A stretch of 39,885 nt of DNA from an uncultured Bacteroides sp. (GCA_944322355.1 CALUOT010000025.1:1-39885), one strand, 5' to 3'; shown: positions 15,594 to 24,532, numbered from the stretch's first letter. The notes: generated by a model from the letters alone, not told the origin. A program made the numbers and translations.

Positions 15594-16997
15594 TTATTTT
15601 ATTATGGTTTCAGAATTCTCGGGCAATTGCAAGTCTTGAATCTCTTGCCCATCTCTCCTAAAAAGCGTGAATGAACCAGTAATGTTTTGAGGGTTGCATT
15701 GTACCCAACCCATCTCTTGATAACATTGACTGATATCTATCTGTGTCAGTTGATTTCCATAACAAATCAAATAACGGAGTTGTTGGTTGTTACTGAGGTC
15801 TATCTCAGTTAAACGGTTATTATGACAATGCAGATTGGTCAAATAGGTATTGTTGGTAACATCCAATTGGATCAATTGGTTATTATAGCATGATAAACCG
15901 TATAAAGCGGTGTTTTGGCTCACATCTATGTCCTGTAATTGGTTGGCTGCACAGTCTAAATATCCCATGTTGGAAAGGTATTCAATGCCTGCAAGCGTCT
16001 TTATGGAGAGTCCTATCGCTTCTACCCGTTCAATAGTTTCTGCTTCTACAGAAGATATCCTGTCGTCCTGGTTAGCATCGACAATACTCAGTAGATAGCG
16101 TTTGAAGTTAGCATCTTGAAAGTGATTCGTGTAGTCTTTTAGCTCAGTTCTGGTTCCATTGGCAAGATTAAGTGTAACCGGTTGCACTTTGTACACATCA
16201 CTCATATCAATTGCACCCACCTGAAAAGTATAAACATGCTCGGTTGTGCTGACAATGAAGGACCCTCCATAGGTGTAGTCTCTAGGAGCTACTGCCAGAT
16301 AGATGCGATTGTTTTGTCCTTTTTCTTTGCTACCTGTTTGGTAAGGAATGCGTAGTCCTACCATAGCCGATGAATAGCTATCTATTTCAGCATATTGTCC
16401 GTTTGTAAGATTCATGTGCCAATCACCACTTGCATATTCGTAGGCTGATTTGAAAGTAACACTAGTTACGCTTTCTGATGCTCCGTATATATTGAATGCG
16501 AAGACTGATGCCTGCGGTTCAAATATCAATTCTGTGGTACCTTGTTCTGCCAGTGTCGCTTTAGCCCACATGGGGATGTTTTCTCCGTTCAATATGCCGG
16601 CCTGTTCTTGAGTTTGAAAGATGCGGATAGGAAGTTCGAAACTGGTTAATTCATTCAGATAACTGTTTCCTTCATGAGCGTTGAAAGGATAATATACATA
16701 TACTTCTTTGGCATTTGCCGATAGTTCTGCTTGAAAAGGTTGTCCGTTGATATAAGGAGCTGCGATATTGATGTCACCCGCATCGGAGTAGAAGCCTAAT
16801 AGGTCTCCTTCTATCCATTTTAGTTGGCCTTCTTCATCAAATATGGTTCGTGTGTCGGTTCGTATGTCAGTTTCAAAGTGAAAAATCCTTTTATTGTTGA
16901 CGTGGGGCGTTTCATTAAATTCTTCTTGTGTACAGGCAGTTCCGGTTAATATAAGGAAAGTGAGCGACAAACCTGCATAAAGTTTTTTTGTTTTCAT
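15594..16997 (-). CDS. Fimbrillin-like lipoprotein with EF-hand-like motif and leucine-rich repeats
   Basis: ATG 16995-16997 is preferred: it gives a lipoprotein signal MKTKKLYAGLSLTFLI with lipobox LTGTAC (Cys22); the 33 residues upstream in frame are not signal-like. The 467-residue product has three parts: about 30-285 resembles fimbrillin-family (Mfa/FimA-like) adhesin domains (KRIFHFETDIRTDTRT, GDLLGFYSD, VYVYYPF); about 300-335 has an EF-hand/dockerin-like loop DANQDDRISSVEAE; about 345-445 holds four to five short leucine-rich repeats of the LxxLxCxxNxLtxLDvsxN type. Likely surface-exposed, for adhesion or binding. The small gene at 17017-17190 lies 19 bp upstream in the same unit. Confidence 0.8.
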   Translation of the reverse strand: MKTKKLYAGLSLTFLILTGTACTQEEFNETPHVNNKRIFHFETDIRTDTRTIFDEEGQLKWIEGDLLGFYSDAGDINIAAPYINGQPFQAELSANAKEVYVYYPFNAHEGNSYLNELTSFELPIRIFQTQEQAGILNGENIPMWAKATLAEQGTTELIFEPQASVFAFNIYGASESVTSVTFKSAYEYASGDWHMNLTNGQYAEIDSYSSAMVGLRIPYQTGSKEKGQNNRIYLAVAPRDYTYGGSFIVSTTEHVYTFQVGAIDMSDVYKVQPVTLNLANGTRTELKDYTNHFQDANFKRYLLSIVDANQDDRISSVEAETIERVEAIGLSIKTLAGIEYLSNMGYLDCAANQLQDIDVSQNTALYGLSCYNNQLIQLDVTNNTYLTNLHCHNNRLTEIDLSNNQQLRYLICYGNQLTQIDISQCYQEMGWVQCNPQNITGSFTLFRRDGQEIQDLQLPENSETIIK

Positions 16998-17016
16998 CTT
17001 TGCTTGTTGTTTGGTT

Positions 17017-17190
17017 TTACAATTCCATTTCGTCATTCCATTCATAATCTCCACCAGTGGATACACTTTCTCCTCCGTTAGTAAAAGAAGATACATAACC
17101 TTTCTCTATGCTGATTTCCAGCATTTCAATTTCTGGAGTTGCATATGTTAATGCTTTCTCCTCTAATTCTGATTTATAAATATGTTTCAT
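17017..17190 (-). CDS. 57-residue acidic peptide of unknown function
   Basis: From ATG 17188-17190: MKHIYKSELEEKALTYATPE, continuing to an acidic C-terminus (DYEWNDEMEL). It carries the pattern TPEIEMLEISIEKGYVSS followed by a Gly/Ser-rich stretch, a layout I associate with very small Bacteroidota proteins encoded beside surface lipoproteins; role unknown. No signal peptide is evident. The well-placed promoter at 17218-17248 (28-nt leader) and the tight spacing to the fimbrillin-like gene support it as a real gene. A peptide precursor is conceivable, but no modifying enzyme is nearby. Confidence 0.65.
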   Translation of the reverse strand: MKHIYKSELEEKALTYATPEIEMLEISIEKGYVSSFTNGGESVSTGGDYEWNDEMEL

Positions 17191-17217
17191 GTTATTAAAT
17201 GTTTTTATAGTGTTATA

Positions 17218-17248
17218 CAAAATTAGGTCTTACTAATTTATTAAACAA
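17218..17248 (-). promoter_or_regulatory. Promoter of the peptide/fimbrillin-like operon
   Basis: Minus strand: TAATTTTG (17225-17218) matches TAnnTTTG and TTG (17248-17246) lies 20 nt upstream. Start codon 17190 follows with a leader of about 20-28 nt. Confidence 0.65.
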
Positions 17249-17352
17249 GTAAAGAGCAAGTTTTATAATCGCGATTTTTGACAGGATAATACATCATAGA
17301 GCCAAATAGTACAAATATGGTTTCTTAGGAGAGAATTTACAAATCTTATTTC

Positions 17353-17360
17353 TATCTTTG
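17353..17360 (+). promoter_or_regulatory. -7 element for the NahK-like kinase gene
   Basis: TATCTTTG matches the consensus, 26 bp before ATG 17387. No clear -33 box. Confidence 0.55.
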
Positions 17361-17386
17361 CCGGGTAACTTTTAAATAGAGAAACC

Positions 17387-18475
17387 ATGGAAAACTTGTT
17401 ATCCATTGTATCGCATTTTCGCTTAGTGGGCCATGTGCAAAGTATAGAACCATTGGGTTCAGGGTTGATTAATGATACGTATCGGGTGAGGACGACGGAG
17501 AGCTATCCGGATTATGTGCTTCAGCGTATTAATCGGACTGTGTTTCAAGATGTCGACTTATTGCAGCGGAATATTGAGGCTGTGACCCGTCATATTCGTC
17601 GAAAGTTGGAAGCGGGAGGCGAAACCGATATTGACCGTAGGGTGTTGCGCTTCTGGCCGGCAGAAGATGGGCGTACTTACTGGGAAGACGGAAAGGATGC
17701 TTGGCGTGTGTCGACTTTCATTCCTCGTGCTTTAACTCGCGAAACAGTGAATCCGGACAATTCTTATTATGCCGGGTTGGCTTTCGGGCATTTCCAGGCT
17801 CAGTTGGCTGACTTGTCTGATACATTAGGAGAAACGATACCCGATTTTCATAACATGGAGTTTCGTTTGCGTCAGTTGCGGGAGGCAGTGGCGGCTGACG
17901 CGGCCGGACGTGTGAAAGAGGTGACCTATTATTTGGATGAAATAGAGCGTCGGGCCGAGGAGATGTGTAAAGCCGAACAGTTGCATCGGGAAGGCCAGTT
18001 GCCTAAACGGGTGTGTCATTGCGATACGAAGGTAAACAACATGCTGTTTGATGCGGAAAGCGGTGAGGTGCTTTGTGTCATCGATTTGGATACGGTGATG
18101 CCTTCCTTTGTCTTTTCCGATTATGGGGATTTTCTGCGTTCGGCAGCTAACACCGGGTTGGAAGATGATCAGAATCTGGACCATGTCGGTTTTAATATGG
18201 AGATATTCAAAGCTTTTACACGAGGCTATCTGGCTTCTGCCAGTATTTTCCTGCTTCCTGTCGAGACTGAGAACTTGCCTTATGCGGCTGCTCTATTCCC
18301 CTATATGCAGTGTGTCCGTTTCCTGACCGATTATTTGAATGGAGATGCTTATTACAAAATACAATATCCGGAGCATAATTGGGTCCGAACCAAGGCACAG
18401 TTTAAGCTCCTGCAAAGTGTAGAAGCACATATTCCAGAAATGCACTCGTTTATCGGAAATTTGCTTACAAAATAA
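17387..18475 (+). CDS. NahK-like sugar 1-kinase (APH/choline kinase fold)
   Basis: 362 residues. An aminoglycoside-phosphotransferase-fold kinase resembling N-acetylhexosamine 1-kinase: N-terminal IEPLGSGLINDTYRVRT (about 20-36), catalytic loop VCHCDTKVNNMLFD with the Brenner-type HxDxxxxN, and the metal-binding VIDLDTVMPSFVFSDYGD. NahK homologues phosphorylate the anomeric carbon of GlcNAc/GalNAc in mucin-sugar salvage, so a role in host-glycan use is plausible; the precise sugar is not readable. A stand-alone gene ending against the 18.5-kb array. Confidence 0.82.
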   Translation: MENLLSIVSHFRLVGHVQSIEPLGSGLINDTYRVRTTESYPDYVLQRINRTVFQDVDLLQRNIEAVTRHIRRKLEAGGETDIDRRVLRFWPAEDGRTYWEDGKDAWRVSTFIPRALTRETVNPDNSYYAGLAFGHFQAQLADLSDTLGETIPDFHNMEFRLRQLREAVAADAAGRVKEVTYYLDEIERRAEEMCKAEQLHREGQLPKRVCHCDTKVNNMLFDAESGEVLCVIDLDTVMPSFVFSDYGDFLRSAANTGLEDDQNLDHVGFNMEIFKAFTRGYLASASIFLLPVETENLPYAAALFPYMQCVRFLTDYLNGDAYYKIQYPEHNWVRTKAQFKLLQSVEAHIPEMHSFIGNLLTK

Positions 18476-18496
18476 TCCGATGGAGCGGACTGGCAA

Positions 18497-18606
18497 AAAG
18501 AAGGTTACTATCCTAGGGGCCGAATGTTAGTAACATAGAGGGGGAATGTTAGTAACCTTCGGCCCGAATGTTAGTAACCTTCCGCTACCCCCTTCAGAAG
18601 ACCTTC
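18497..18606. repeat. Five-unit 22-bp palindrome array (GTTA-G-TAAC type)
   Basis: Dyads centred at 18508, 18530, 18552, 18574 and 18596, exactly 22 bp apart. Unit 2 is a perfect 13-nt palindrome, ATGTTAGTAACAT; units 3 and 4 keep GTTAGTAAC; unit 1 is GGTTACTATCC; unit 5 has unrelated but perfectly symmetric CTTCAGAAG. Inter-palindrome bases are G/C-rich. It lies in the 305-bp gap between the convergent kinase and lpxA genes; the rest of that gap holds the lpxA terminator. Confidence 0.9.
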
Positions 18607-18708
18607 TAGAGAGGGGTGAATCGATTTCGGAACGAATGGTTATAAATGATTACAATTGATGGGCATCTGAGAGGATGGGTATAGCACCCTATGTTTTTAC
18701 TGGAGTGT

Positions 18709-18751
18709 AAAAAACGAGTCGGAACAAACCTACTAGCTGTTCCGACCCGTT
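18709..18751 (-). terminator. Intrinsic terminator of the efflux-lpxA operon
   Basis: AACGAGTCGGAACA (18713-18726) pairs with TGTTCCGACCCGTT (18738-18751), 13 of 14 positions; read on the minus strand the hairpin is followed by six T (complement of the A run 18709-18714). Confidence 0.85.
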
Positions 18752-18780
18752 AATGTTGTACAGGGAACTGTTTCCCTTGT

Positions 18781-19548
18781 TTATTTCGCAATCTCTTTGG
18801 CTTCACGAATGAACGAGAGAATGTTTCGTATCTCGTCGCTCATAGGTATCTGATCTTCGATTTTCAACACGGCATCTTGCAGGCTGAAGTTGCCTTGATA
18901 TACCAAACGGTAAGCGTTCATAATATGACGCAATACACGATCTGTCACTTGGTGTTGGTGTTGTAGTACTACGGCATTGATTCCATGATATTGCGCGGGG
19001 TTTCCTGCCATGATGATGTAGGGCGGTACGTGTTTGGAGATACGACACCCTGACTGTATCAATACCCAGCTTCCGATGCGGCAATTCTGTTGTATGATGA
19101 CATTGTTGCTCAGGATGGTACAATCATCCAACTTGCTTTCACCAGCTACCATGCTATGGATACCCAATACGCAATGGTTACCTATTTGCACATCGTGGCA
19201 TATATGAACCCCATCCATCAGGAAATTTTCATTTCCGATGCGTGTTAATTCTCCTTCGTGTGTGCCACGAGCTACCACGACATTCTCGCGAATACAGTTC
19301 TTGTCTCCGATAGACAAAAAACTGTTTTCGCCTGTGTAGTGGAAGTCTTGGGGGGTACTTCCTAACACGGCTCCATGATGTACTTGGTTCTCTTTTCCCA
19401 TTCGGGTACCGTTTAAAATACGGGCACCTGACATGATGACGCAATCATCACCAATTTCCACGTCTCCTTCAATATAGGCAAACGGTTGTACTGTTACATT
19501 CTTGCCGATCTTAGCGGCAGGGTCTACGTAAGCTAAAGGACTGATCAT
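18781..19548 (-). CDS. lpxA: LpxA-like UDP-GlcNAc acyltransferase, divergent
   Basis: 255 residues, a left-handed beta-helix of hexapeptide repeats with the LpxA C-terminal helices. LpxA transfers the first hydroxyacyl chain to UDP-GlcNAc in lipid A synthesis. The catalytic His pair is present in MDGVHICHDVQIGN (His115, His118, matching E. coli His122/His125). By alignment from memory, E. coli His144 corresponds to Glu137 (AGES) and His160 to Gln153 (IIQQN), and the Arg in NAYKLIYR is Gln. It may be a second LpxA-type enzyme with a different acceptor or donor. It lies 18 bp after the outer-membrane factor gene, the last gene of an efflux operon, not beside lpxC or lpxD. Confidence 0.82.
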   Translation of the reverse strand: MISPLAYVDPAAKIGKNVTVQPFAYIEGDVEIGDDCVIMSGARILNGTRMGKENQVHHGAVLGSTPQDFHYTGENSFLSIGDKNCIRENVVVARGTHEGELTRIGNENFLMDGVHICHDVQIGNHCVLGIHSMVAGESKLDDCTILSNNVIIQQNCRIGSWVLIQSGCRISKHVPPYIIMAGNPAQYHGINAVVLQHQHQVTDRVLRHIMNAYRLVYQGNFSLQDAVLKIEDQIPMSDEIRNILSFIREAKEIAK

Positions 19549-19566
19549 AATAGTATGACTTTAAAG

Positions 19567-20958
19567 TTATTCTCTTCCTCCACCCAAAGCCTGGTACAAG
19601 TTAATGACAGCCTGCATTTGGTCGTAGATATCAGATACCTCGGACAATTGTGCGCTTAAGTACGATTGCTCAGCTGTCAGCACTTCCAGATAGGTTGACG
19701 TGCCTAAGTTAAACAATTCTTTTGTATCTTCAGCGGCTTTGCGGGAAGAATTTACTTGCATGGTGCGAGAATTAACTTTTGCCAGCGTGTTCTGGTACAA
19801 AGCCAAGGCGTTACTTACCTCGTTTCCGGCGTTGAGCAAAGCTGTTTGGAAGCCAATCTTAGCCTGTTCTTCCTGTGCCTTGGCTTGACGCAGACGAGCG
19901 ATGTTGGTACCACGGTAGAACAAAGGCTGTGTCAGCGAACCGACCAACGAAGCCAGTAACTTGCCGGGATTGACAATGCCTGCCCCACTGTTGTTGGTCC
20001 AACCTGCCGAACCGCTCAACGTAATATTCGGATAAAAAGCAGCACGGGCACTGTTCGTGTTATAGTAACAAGCGGCTAATGACATCTCAGCGGCTTTCAC
20101 ATCCGGACGGTTGGAAAGCAACTGGATGGGAACACCGGCAGAAAATTCGGTAGGCAATACCTGATCTTCCAACACACCCCGTTCGATGGCATGTGCCGGT
20201 TCATTCAAGATAAGGCAGAACGAATTTTCCGCTTCCGTAAGACTCTGGCGCAAGTCGGACAGAGAAGCTACAACCTGTGCATAAGCGCTACGACTCTGTT
20301 CGATAGCGGCACTGTTCACACTACCATACTCATACATCGCTTCCATGGTTTCCACGTATTTCTTCAGCACATCAGCCGTATTCTCCGTGATTTCCAACTG
20401 ACGGTCCAGCATCAGAAGCGTATAGTAAATATTCGCAGTATTGGCAATAAGCTGGGTCTGCACAGCCTGCTGGTTGAACTGAGCCTGTTTCAACGATACC
20501 TGAGCGGCACGCTTCGGATTGAGGATCTGCCCGAACAAATCTATTTGCCAACTGGCTGTAACAGGAATAGAATACGTCTTAGACGTAGCTGTACCCTTGT
20601 CCCAGTTAGTCAATGTTCCCTGAGGACTTAAACCTATCTGAGGTAAGTAGGCCAGACGGGCAGACATCAAAGCAGCTTGAGCAGACTCCACATTCAGCAT
20701 AGCGGAACGAAGGTCGGCATTATTGGTCAATGCTTGCTCTATATAACCTTGCAACAAAGGATCCGTAAACACTTCCCGCCAAGGCACGTTGCCAAAGTTA
20801 GTCGTGTCTGATTCCACGGCACTGTTCACCAACGCCGTGTCGCGGTACAGACCTTCCGTGGAAATGTCTTCCGGTCTGTCGTATGCTTTATAGATGTGGC
20901 AACTGCTCAAAAGAGCCGTTGCACACATCAGAGTTATGATTTTTCCTTTCATAGTCAT
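19567..20958 (-). CDS. TolC-like outer-membrane efflux lipoprotein
   Basis: 463 residues of the NodT/OprM type. The signal ends in a lipobox LLSSC (about residue 20), followed by HIYKAYDRP. Two repeated outer-membrane-efflux domains with long heptad-rich helices are visible (ADLRSAMLNVESAQAALMSA; NTLAKVNSRTMQVNSSRKAA), and the motif LLSNRPDVKAAEMSLAA is diagnostic of this family. It forms the exit duct of the tripartite pump whose inner-membrane and adaptor genes lie directly upstream (7 bp to the pump stop). Confidence 0.93.
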   Translation of the reverse strand: MTMKGKIITLMCATALLSSCHIYKAYDRPEDISTEGLYRDTALVNSAVESDTTNFGNVPWREVFTDPLLQGYIEQALTNNADLRSAMLNVESAQAALMSARLAYLPQIGLSPQGTLTNWDKGTATSKTYSIPVTASWQIDLFGQILNPKRAAQVSLKQAQFNQQAVQTQLIANTANIYYTLLMLDRQLEITENTADVLKKYVETMEAMYEYGSVNSAAIEQSRSAYAQVVASLSDLRQSLTEAENSFCLILNEPAHAIERGVLEDQVLPTEFSAGVPIQLLSNRPDVKAAEMSLAACYYNTNSARAAFYPNITLSGSAGWTNNSGAGIVNPGKLLASLVGSLTQPLFYRGTNIARLRQAKAQEEQAKIGFQTALLNAGNEVSNALALYQNTLAKVNSRTMQVNSSRKAAEDTKELFNLGTSTYLEVLTAEQSYLSAQLSEVSDIYDQMQAVINLYQALGGGRE

Positions 20959-20965
20959 TCTTCAT

Positions 20966-23900
20966 TTATTTACTATATTGTTCTATCTCAGCGGTAGCGT
21001 CCGAATTATCCACATCGTCCCATTCCATCGGTTTAACCTTCTCCTGCAAATACTGGAAGGCTACGAACAAAGCCGGCACTACGAAAATCTGCAGAATCAT
21101 ACCAATCAACATACCACCGATGGCCGATGTACCCAATGTACGGTAACCGTTGGCACCCGCGCCGCTGGCAAACATCAACGGCAACAGACCGATAACCATG
21201 GCCAACGAAGTCATCAAGATAGGACGCAGACGAGCGGCGGCACCCAACACGGCTGCCCACGTAATACTCATACCCATCTTACGACGGTCGAGGGCGAACT
21301 CTACAATCAAGATGGCATTCTTGGCCAACAGACCCATCAACATAATCAAAGCAATCTGCATGTAGATGTTGTTGGACATCGTGCCTATAATCATCTGCAA
21401 GGCAGGTATACCGCCAATCAAGCTGGCACCGTTCACGAAGATGAAGCTACCCATCAGGCCGAAAGGTACGGAAAGCAATACGGCCAACGGCAAGATGTAA
21501 CTTTCGTACTGCGCACTCAGCAACAAGTAAACGAAGACAAAGCACAAAATAAAGATAATACCCGTCGAACTGCCGCTCGTTTCGGCCTCTTCACGTGCCA
21601 TACCACCCAATTCGTAACCGAAACCGGCTGGCAAATTCTGCTCGGCCACTTCGGCAATGGCCTGCAATGCCTGACCGGAAGTATAACCGGTGGCAGGTGC
21701 TACCATCACTTTCATAGAAGTATACAGGTTGAAACGGTTGATGACATCCGGACCGTAGACCTTGGTCAACGTTACAAACTGACTGACAGGAGCCATTTCG
21801 CCATCTTCATTACGTACCTTGATACTTTCCAGTGATTCGAGGTTCTTAGTAGCATCACGCTCACCCTGTATCATTACACGGTACATCTTACCGAAACTGT
21901 TAAAGTTTGAAGCGTACAAACCGCCATAATATCCCTGCATTACACTCAAAATACTACTCGGACTGATGCCGGCACGCTTACAAGCGGCAGCGTCAATATC
22001 CAACTGGTATTGCGGGAAGTTAGGATTGAAATTCGTGGCAGCCGAAGTAATTTCCGGGCGTTCTTTCAAGGCGGTCATATAGTTCTGTACTACACTGTAG
22101 AAGCGGTCCAAACTACCACCCGTCTTATCCTGCATGTTCAACTCAATATCGGTAGATACGGAGTAACCCGGAATCATAGGCGGAGCGAAGAACAATACCT
22201 GAGCCTCTTTTATTATTTTCTGCGCACGCATAAACAAAGTCGCATAAACAATGGTAGAGTTCTGCATCGTTGAACGTTCCTCCCAAGGTTTCAACTTGAT
22301 GATGACTGAACCATAACCAGGACCCTGACCACCGATGAAGCTGTAACCGGAAATGATAGTACGCGATTGTACAGCAGGTTCGGCGGCAACCAGACTGTCC
22401 ACACGCGCCAAAATCTGCTGTGCACGTTCCTGTGACGTTCCGGGAGGCAATGTCACGGCACCCATAATGGTACCTGTGTCTTCATTGGGCACCATACCGG
22501 TCGGGGTAATCTGCATAAATACCACCAACAGGACAATGGATGCTGCTACCAGACCACCACTCAGCCAACGTTTCTGGATGTATTTCAATACCTGTTTCTT
22601 ATATTTGCCCAGCAGGGAGTCGTACGAACTGTTGAACGAATGTTTGAACTCATCCGTCGTCATACCTGCTACACCCATGATACTGATGACAATGAATATC
22701 GGACACAGCACCGGATGTTCCTCAAAACTGAACATACCGAATATCATACCCAGAATAGCCACAATGGTAAAGAGGATAGTCAGCTTCGGCTTCATGAATT
22801 TACCCAATCCCTGCGCATAACGCTGAATCCATATCTTACGCGCTTCTTTCGTAGCTGTACCGATACGTTCTTTCAACGAAGCTTCATGTCCTCCTTCCGT
22901 ATTGTGTGGTTTTAAGAAGATGGCACAAAGGGCAGGACTCAATGTCAAGGCGTTAACAGCAGAGAAGAAGATGGCAATAGCCATGGTCAAACCAAACTGT
23001 TGGTAGAACGTACCTGCCGTACCACCCATGAAACTTACGGGGATAAACACAGACATCATGACCAACGTAATGGACACCAAGGCGCCGCCCAACTCGTGCA
23101 TGGCGTCGATGGCAGCCAGACGGGCTGACTTATAGCCCTGGTCCAACTTCGCATGGACGCCCTCGACGACGACTATGGCATCGTCCACCACAATGGCGAT
23201 GGCAAGTACCATGGCCGAAAGGGTCAGCAAATTGACACTAAAGCCGATAATTTTCAATACGAAGAACGTCGCAATCAAAGCCACCGGAATGGCAATGGCG
23301 GGAATCAACGTAGAACGCATATCCTGCAAGAAGATATACACCACGATGAACACCAGGATGAACGCCTCAATCAAGGTCTTGATTACCTCATGGATAGAAG
23401 CGAAAAGGAAGTCGTTGGCACTCTGCGCAATATTGACGCCAATACCCGCCGGCATGCTCTTTTGCATTTCATCCAATACCTTTTCCAGATTCTGAATAGT
23501 AGACGTAGCGTTGGTACCTGCCATTTGGAACACGATACAGCTGACACCCTTATGTCCGTCCACCGTAGCGTCGAAACCATACGTGTTACGTCCCAATTCG
23601 ATGTCGGCCACATCTTTCATGCGCAACACCTCACCATCAGGCAATGACTTGATAACAATATTCTCAAACTCTTCCGGAGTCTGCAGACGACCACGGTAAC
23701 GAATGGTGTATTGGAATGTCTGATTACTCCGTTCACCAAATTGTCCCGGAGCCGCCTCTATGTTCTGTTCGGCAAGTGCTGCGCTGATGTCCGATGGAAT
23801 CAACTTGTACTGTGCCATCACGTCCGGCTTCAACCAAATACGCATGGAGTAGTCGGCACCCATCACGAAAGCGTCACCCACACCGGACACACGCTTGATT

Positions 23901-24397
23901 TCGGGGATAATATTAATATTGGCGTAGTTTTCGATAAATTCAATGTTATACTTGTCCTCCATGTCGTAGATGGTGAAAATCATCAACATGGATGACTGAC
24001 GCTTGCGTGTGGTCACACCGATTTGCGTTACTTCCTGAGGCAGCAAACCCTGAGCGGCAGTCACACGGTTCTGTACGTTCACCTGCGCCATATCCGGATC
24101 TGTACCCTGATTGAAGTAGACGGTAATGGTGGCCGAACCGTTGTTCGACGCGTCGGAGGTCATGTACATCATATTCTCCACACCGTTTATCTGGTCTTCC
24201 AACGGAGATACGACCGAGTTCAACACGGTCTGGGCGTTGGCGCCCGTATAAGTCGCGCTTACCGAAACGGTAGGCGGAGCGATGTCCGGATATTGGGTGA
24301 CAGGCAACGTTGCCAATCCGATGAAACCCAGAATGACCAACAGGATAGAAATCACCGTTGACAATACCGGACGGTTTATAAATCTGGCTAAGTTCAT
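20966..24397 (-). CDS. RND (HAE1/AcrB-type) multidrug efflux pump with extra transmembrane insertion
   Basis: 1143 residues, about 90 longer than AcrB. The N-terminus NLARFINRPVLSTVISILLV, the TM4 proton-relay Asp pair (VVDDAIVVVE, Asp405-Asp406), LTLSPALCA and the second-half FALDRRKMGMS are typical of proton-driven HAE1 pumps. The extra length is at about 498-585 (DNA 22643-22906), in the loop joining TM6 to TM7: a basic helix then two hydrophobic stretches (KLTILFTIVAILGMIFGMF and PIFIVISIMGVAG) before the sequence resumes the normal pattern at FNSSYDSLLGKY. Encoded between the adaptor and outer-membrane factor genes. Substrates are unknown. Confidence 0.94.
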   Translation of the reverse strand: MNLARFINRPVLSTVISILLVILGFIGLATLPVTQYPDIAPPTVSVSATYTGANAQTVLNSVVSPLEDQINGVENMMYMTSDASNNGSATITVYFNQGTDPDMAQVNVQNRVTAAQGLLPQEVTQIGVTTRKRQSSMLMIFTIYDMEDKYNIEFIENYANINIIPEIKRVSGVGDAFVMGADYSMRIWLKPDVMAQYKLIPSDISAALAEQNIEAAPGQFGERSNQTFQYTIRYRGRLQTPEEFENIVIKSLPDGEVLRMKDVADIELGRNTYGFDATVDGHKGVSCIVFQMAGTNATSTIQNLEKVLDEMQKSMPAGIGVNIAQSANDFLFASIHEVIKTLIEAFILVFIVVYIFLQDMRSTLIPAIAIPVALIATFFVLKIIGFSVNLLTLSAMVLAIAIVVDDAIVVVEGVHAKLDQGYKSARLAAIDAMHELGGALVSITLVMMSVFIPVSFMGGTAGTFYQQFGLTMAIAIFFSAVNALTLSPALCAIFLKPHNTEGGHEASLKERIGTATKEARKIWIQRYAQGLGKFMKPKLTILFTIVAILGMIFGMFSFEEHPVLCPIFIVISIMGVAGMTTDEFKHSFNSSYDSLLGKYKKQVLKYIQKRWLSGGLVAASIVLLVVFMQITPTGMVPNEDTGTIMGAVTLPPGTSQERAQQILARVDSLVAAEPAVQSRTIISGYSFIGGQGPGYGSVIIKLKPWEERSTMQNSTIVYATLFMRAQKIIKEAQVLFFAPPMIPGYSVSTDIELNMQDKTGGSLDRFYSVVQNYMTALKERPEITSAATNFNPNFPQYQLDIDAAACKRAGISPSSILSVMQGYYGGLYASNFNSFGKMYRVMIQGERDATKNLESLESIKVRNEDGEMAPVSQFVTLTKVYGPDVINRFNLYTSMKVMVAPATGYTSGQALQAIAEVAEQNLPAGFGYELGGMAREEAETSGSSTGIIFILCFVFVYLLLSAQYESYILPLAVLLSVPFGLMGSFIFVNGASLIGGIPALQMIIGTMSNNIYMQIALIMLMGLLAKNAILIVEFALDRRKMGMSITWAAVLGAAARLRPILMTSLAMVIGLLPLMFASGAGANGYRTLGTSAIGGMLIGMILQIFVVPALFVAFQYLQEKVKPMEWDDVDNSDATAEIEQYSK

Positions 24398-24404
24398 ATC
24401 TTAC

Positions 24405-24530
24405 ATTTACTATTTAACGATTTACTATTTAGCAATCCATTCACTTACTATTCGACAATTTACTATTTACGATATTTCTCTATTTTTCACACATTGTAAA
24501 TTGTACTTGGTAAATGGTAAATGACTTGTT
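24405..24530. repeat. TTTACTATTTA repeats with inverted partner in the efflux operon
   Basis: The 135-bp gap between the adaptor and pump genes has four to five copies of ATTTACTATTTA-like units (24405-24470) and, near 24500-24528, the complementary GGTAAATGGTAAATG. The pairing makes a long AT-rich stem. It may tune the ratio of the two proteins; it does not show the 22/23-bp dyad spacing of the palindrome arrays. Confidence 0.65.
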
Positions 24531-24532
24531 TT

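Noticed and set aside
20894-21835. 313-codon frame antisense to the RND pump
   Set aside because: Gln/His/Thr-rich shadow of the pump gene without domain features.
24405-24530. Member of the 22/23-bp palindrome class
   Set aside because: The TTTACTATTTA repeats have irregular spacing and no regular dyad centres; treated as a separate AT-rich repeat.
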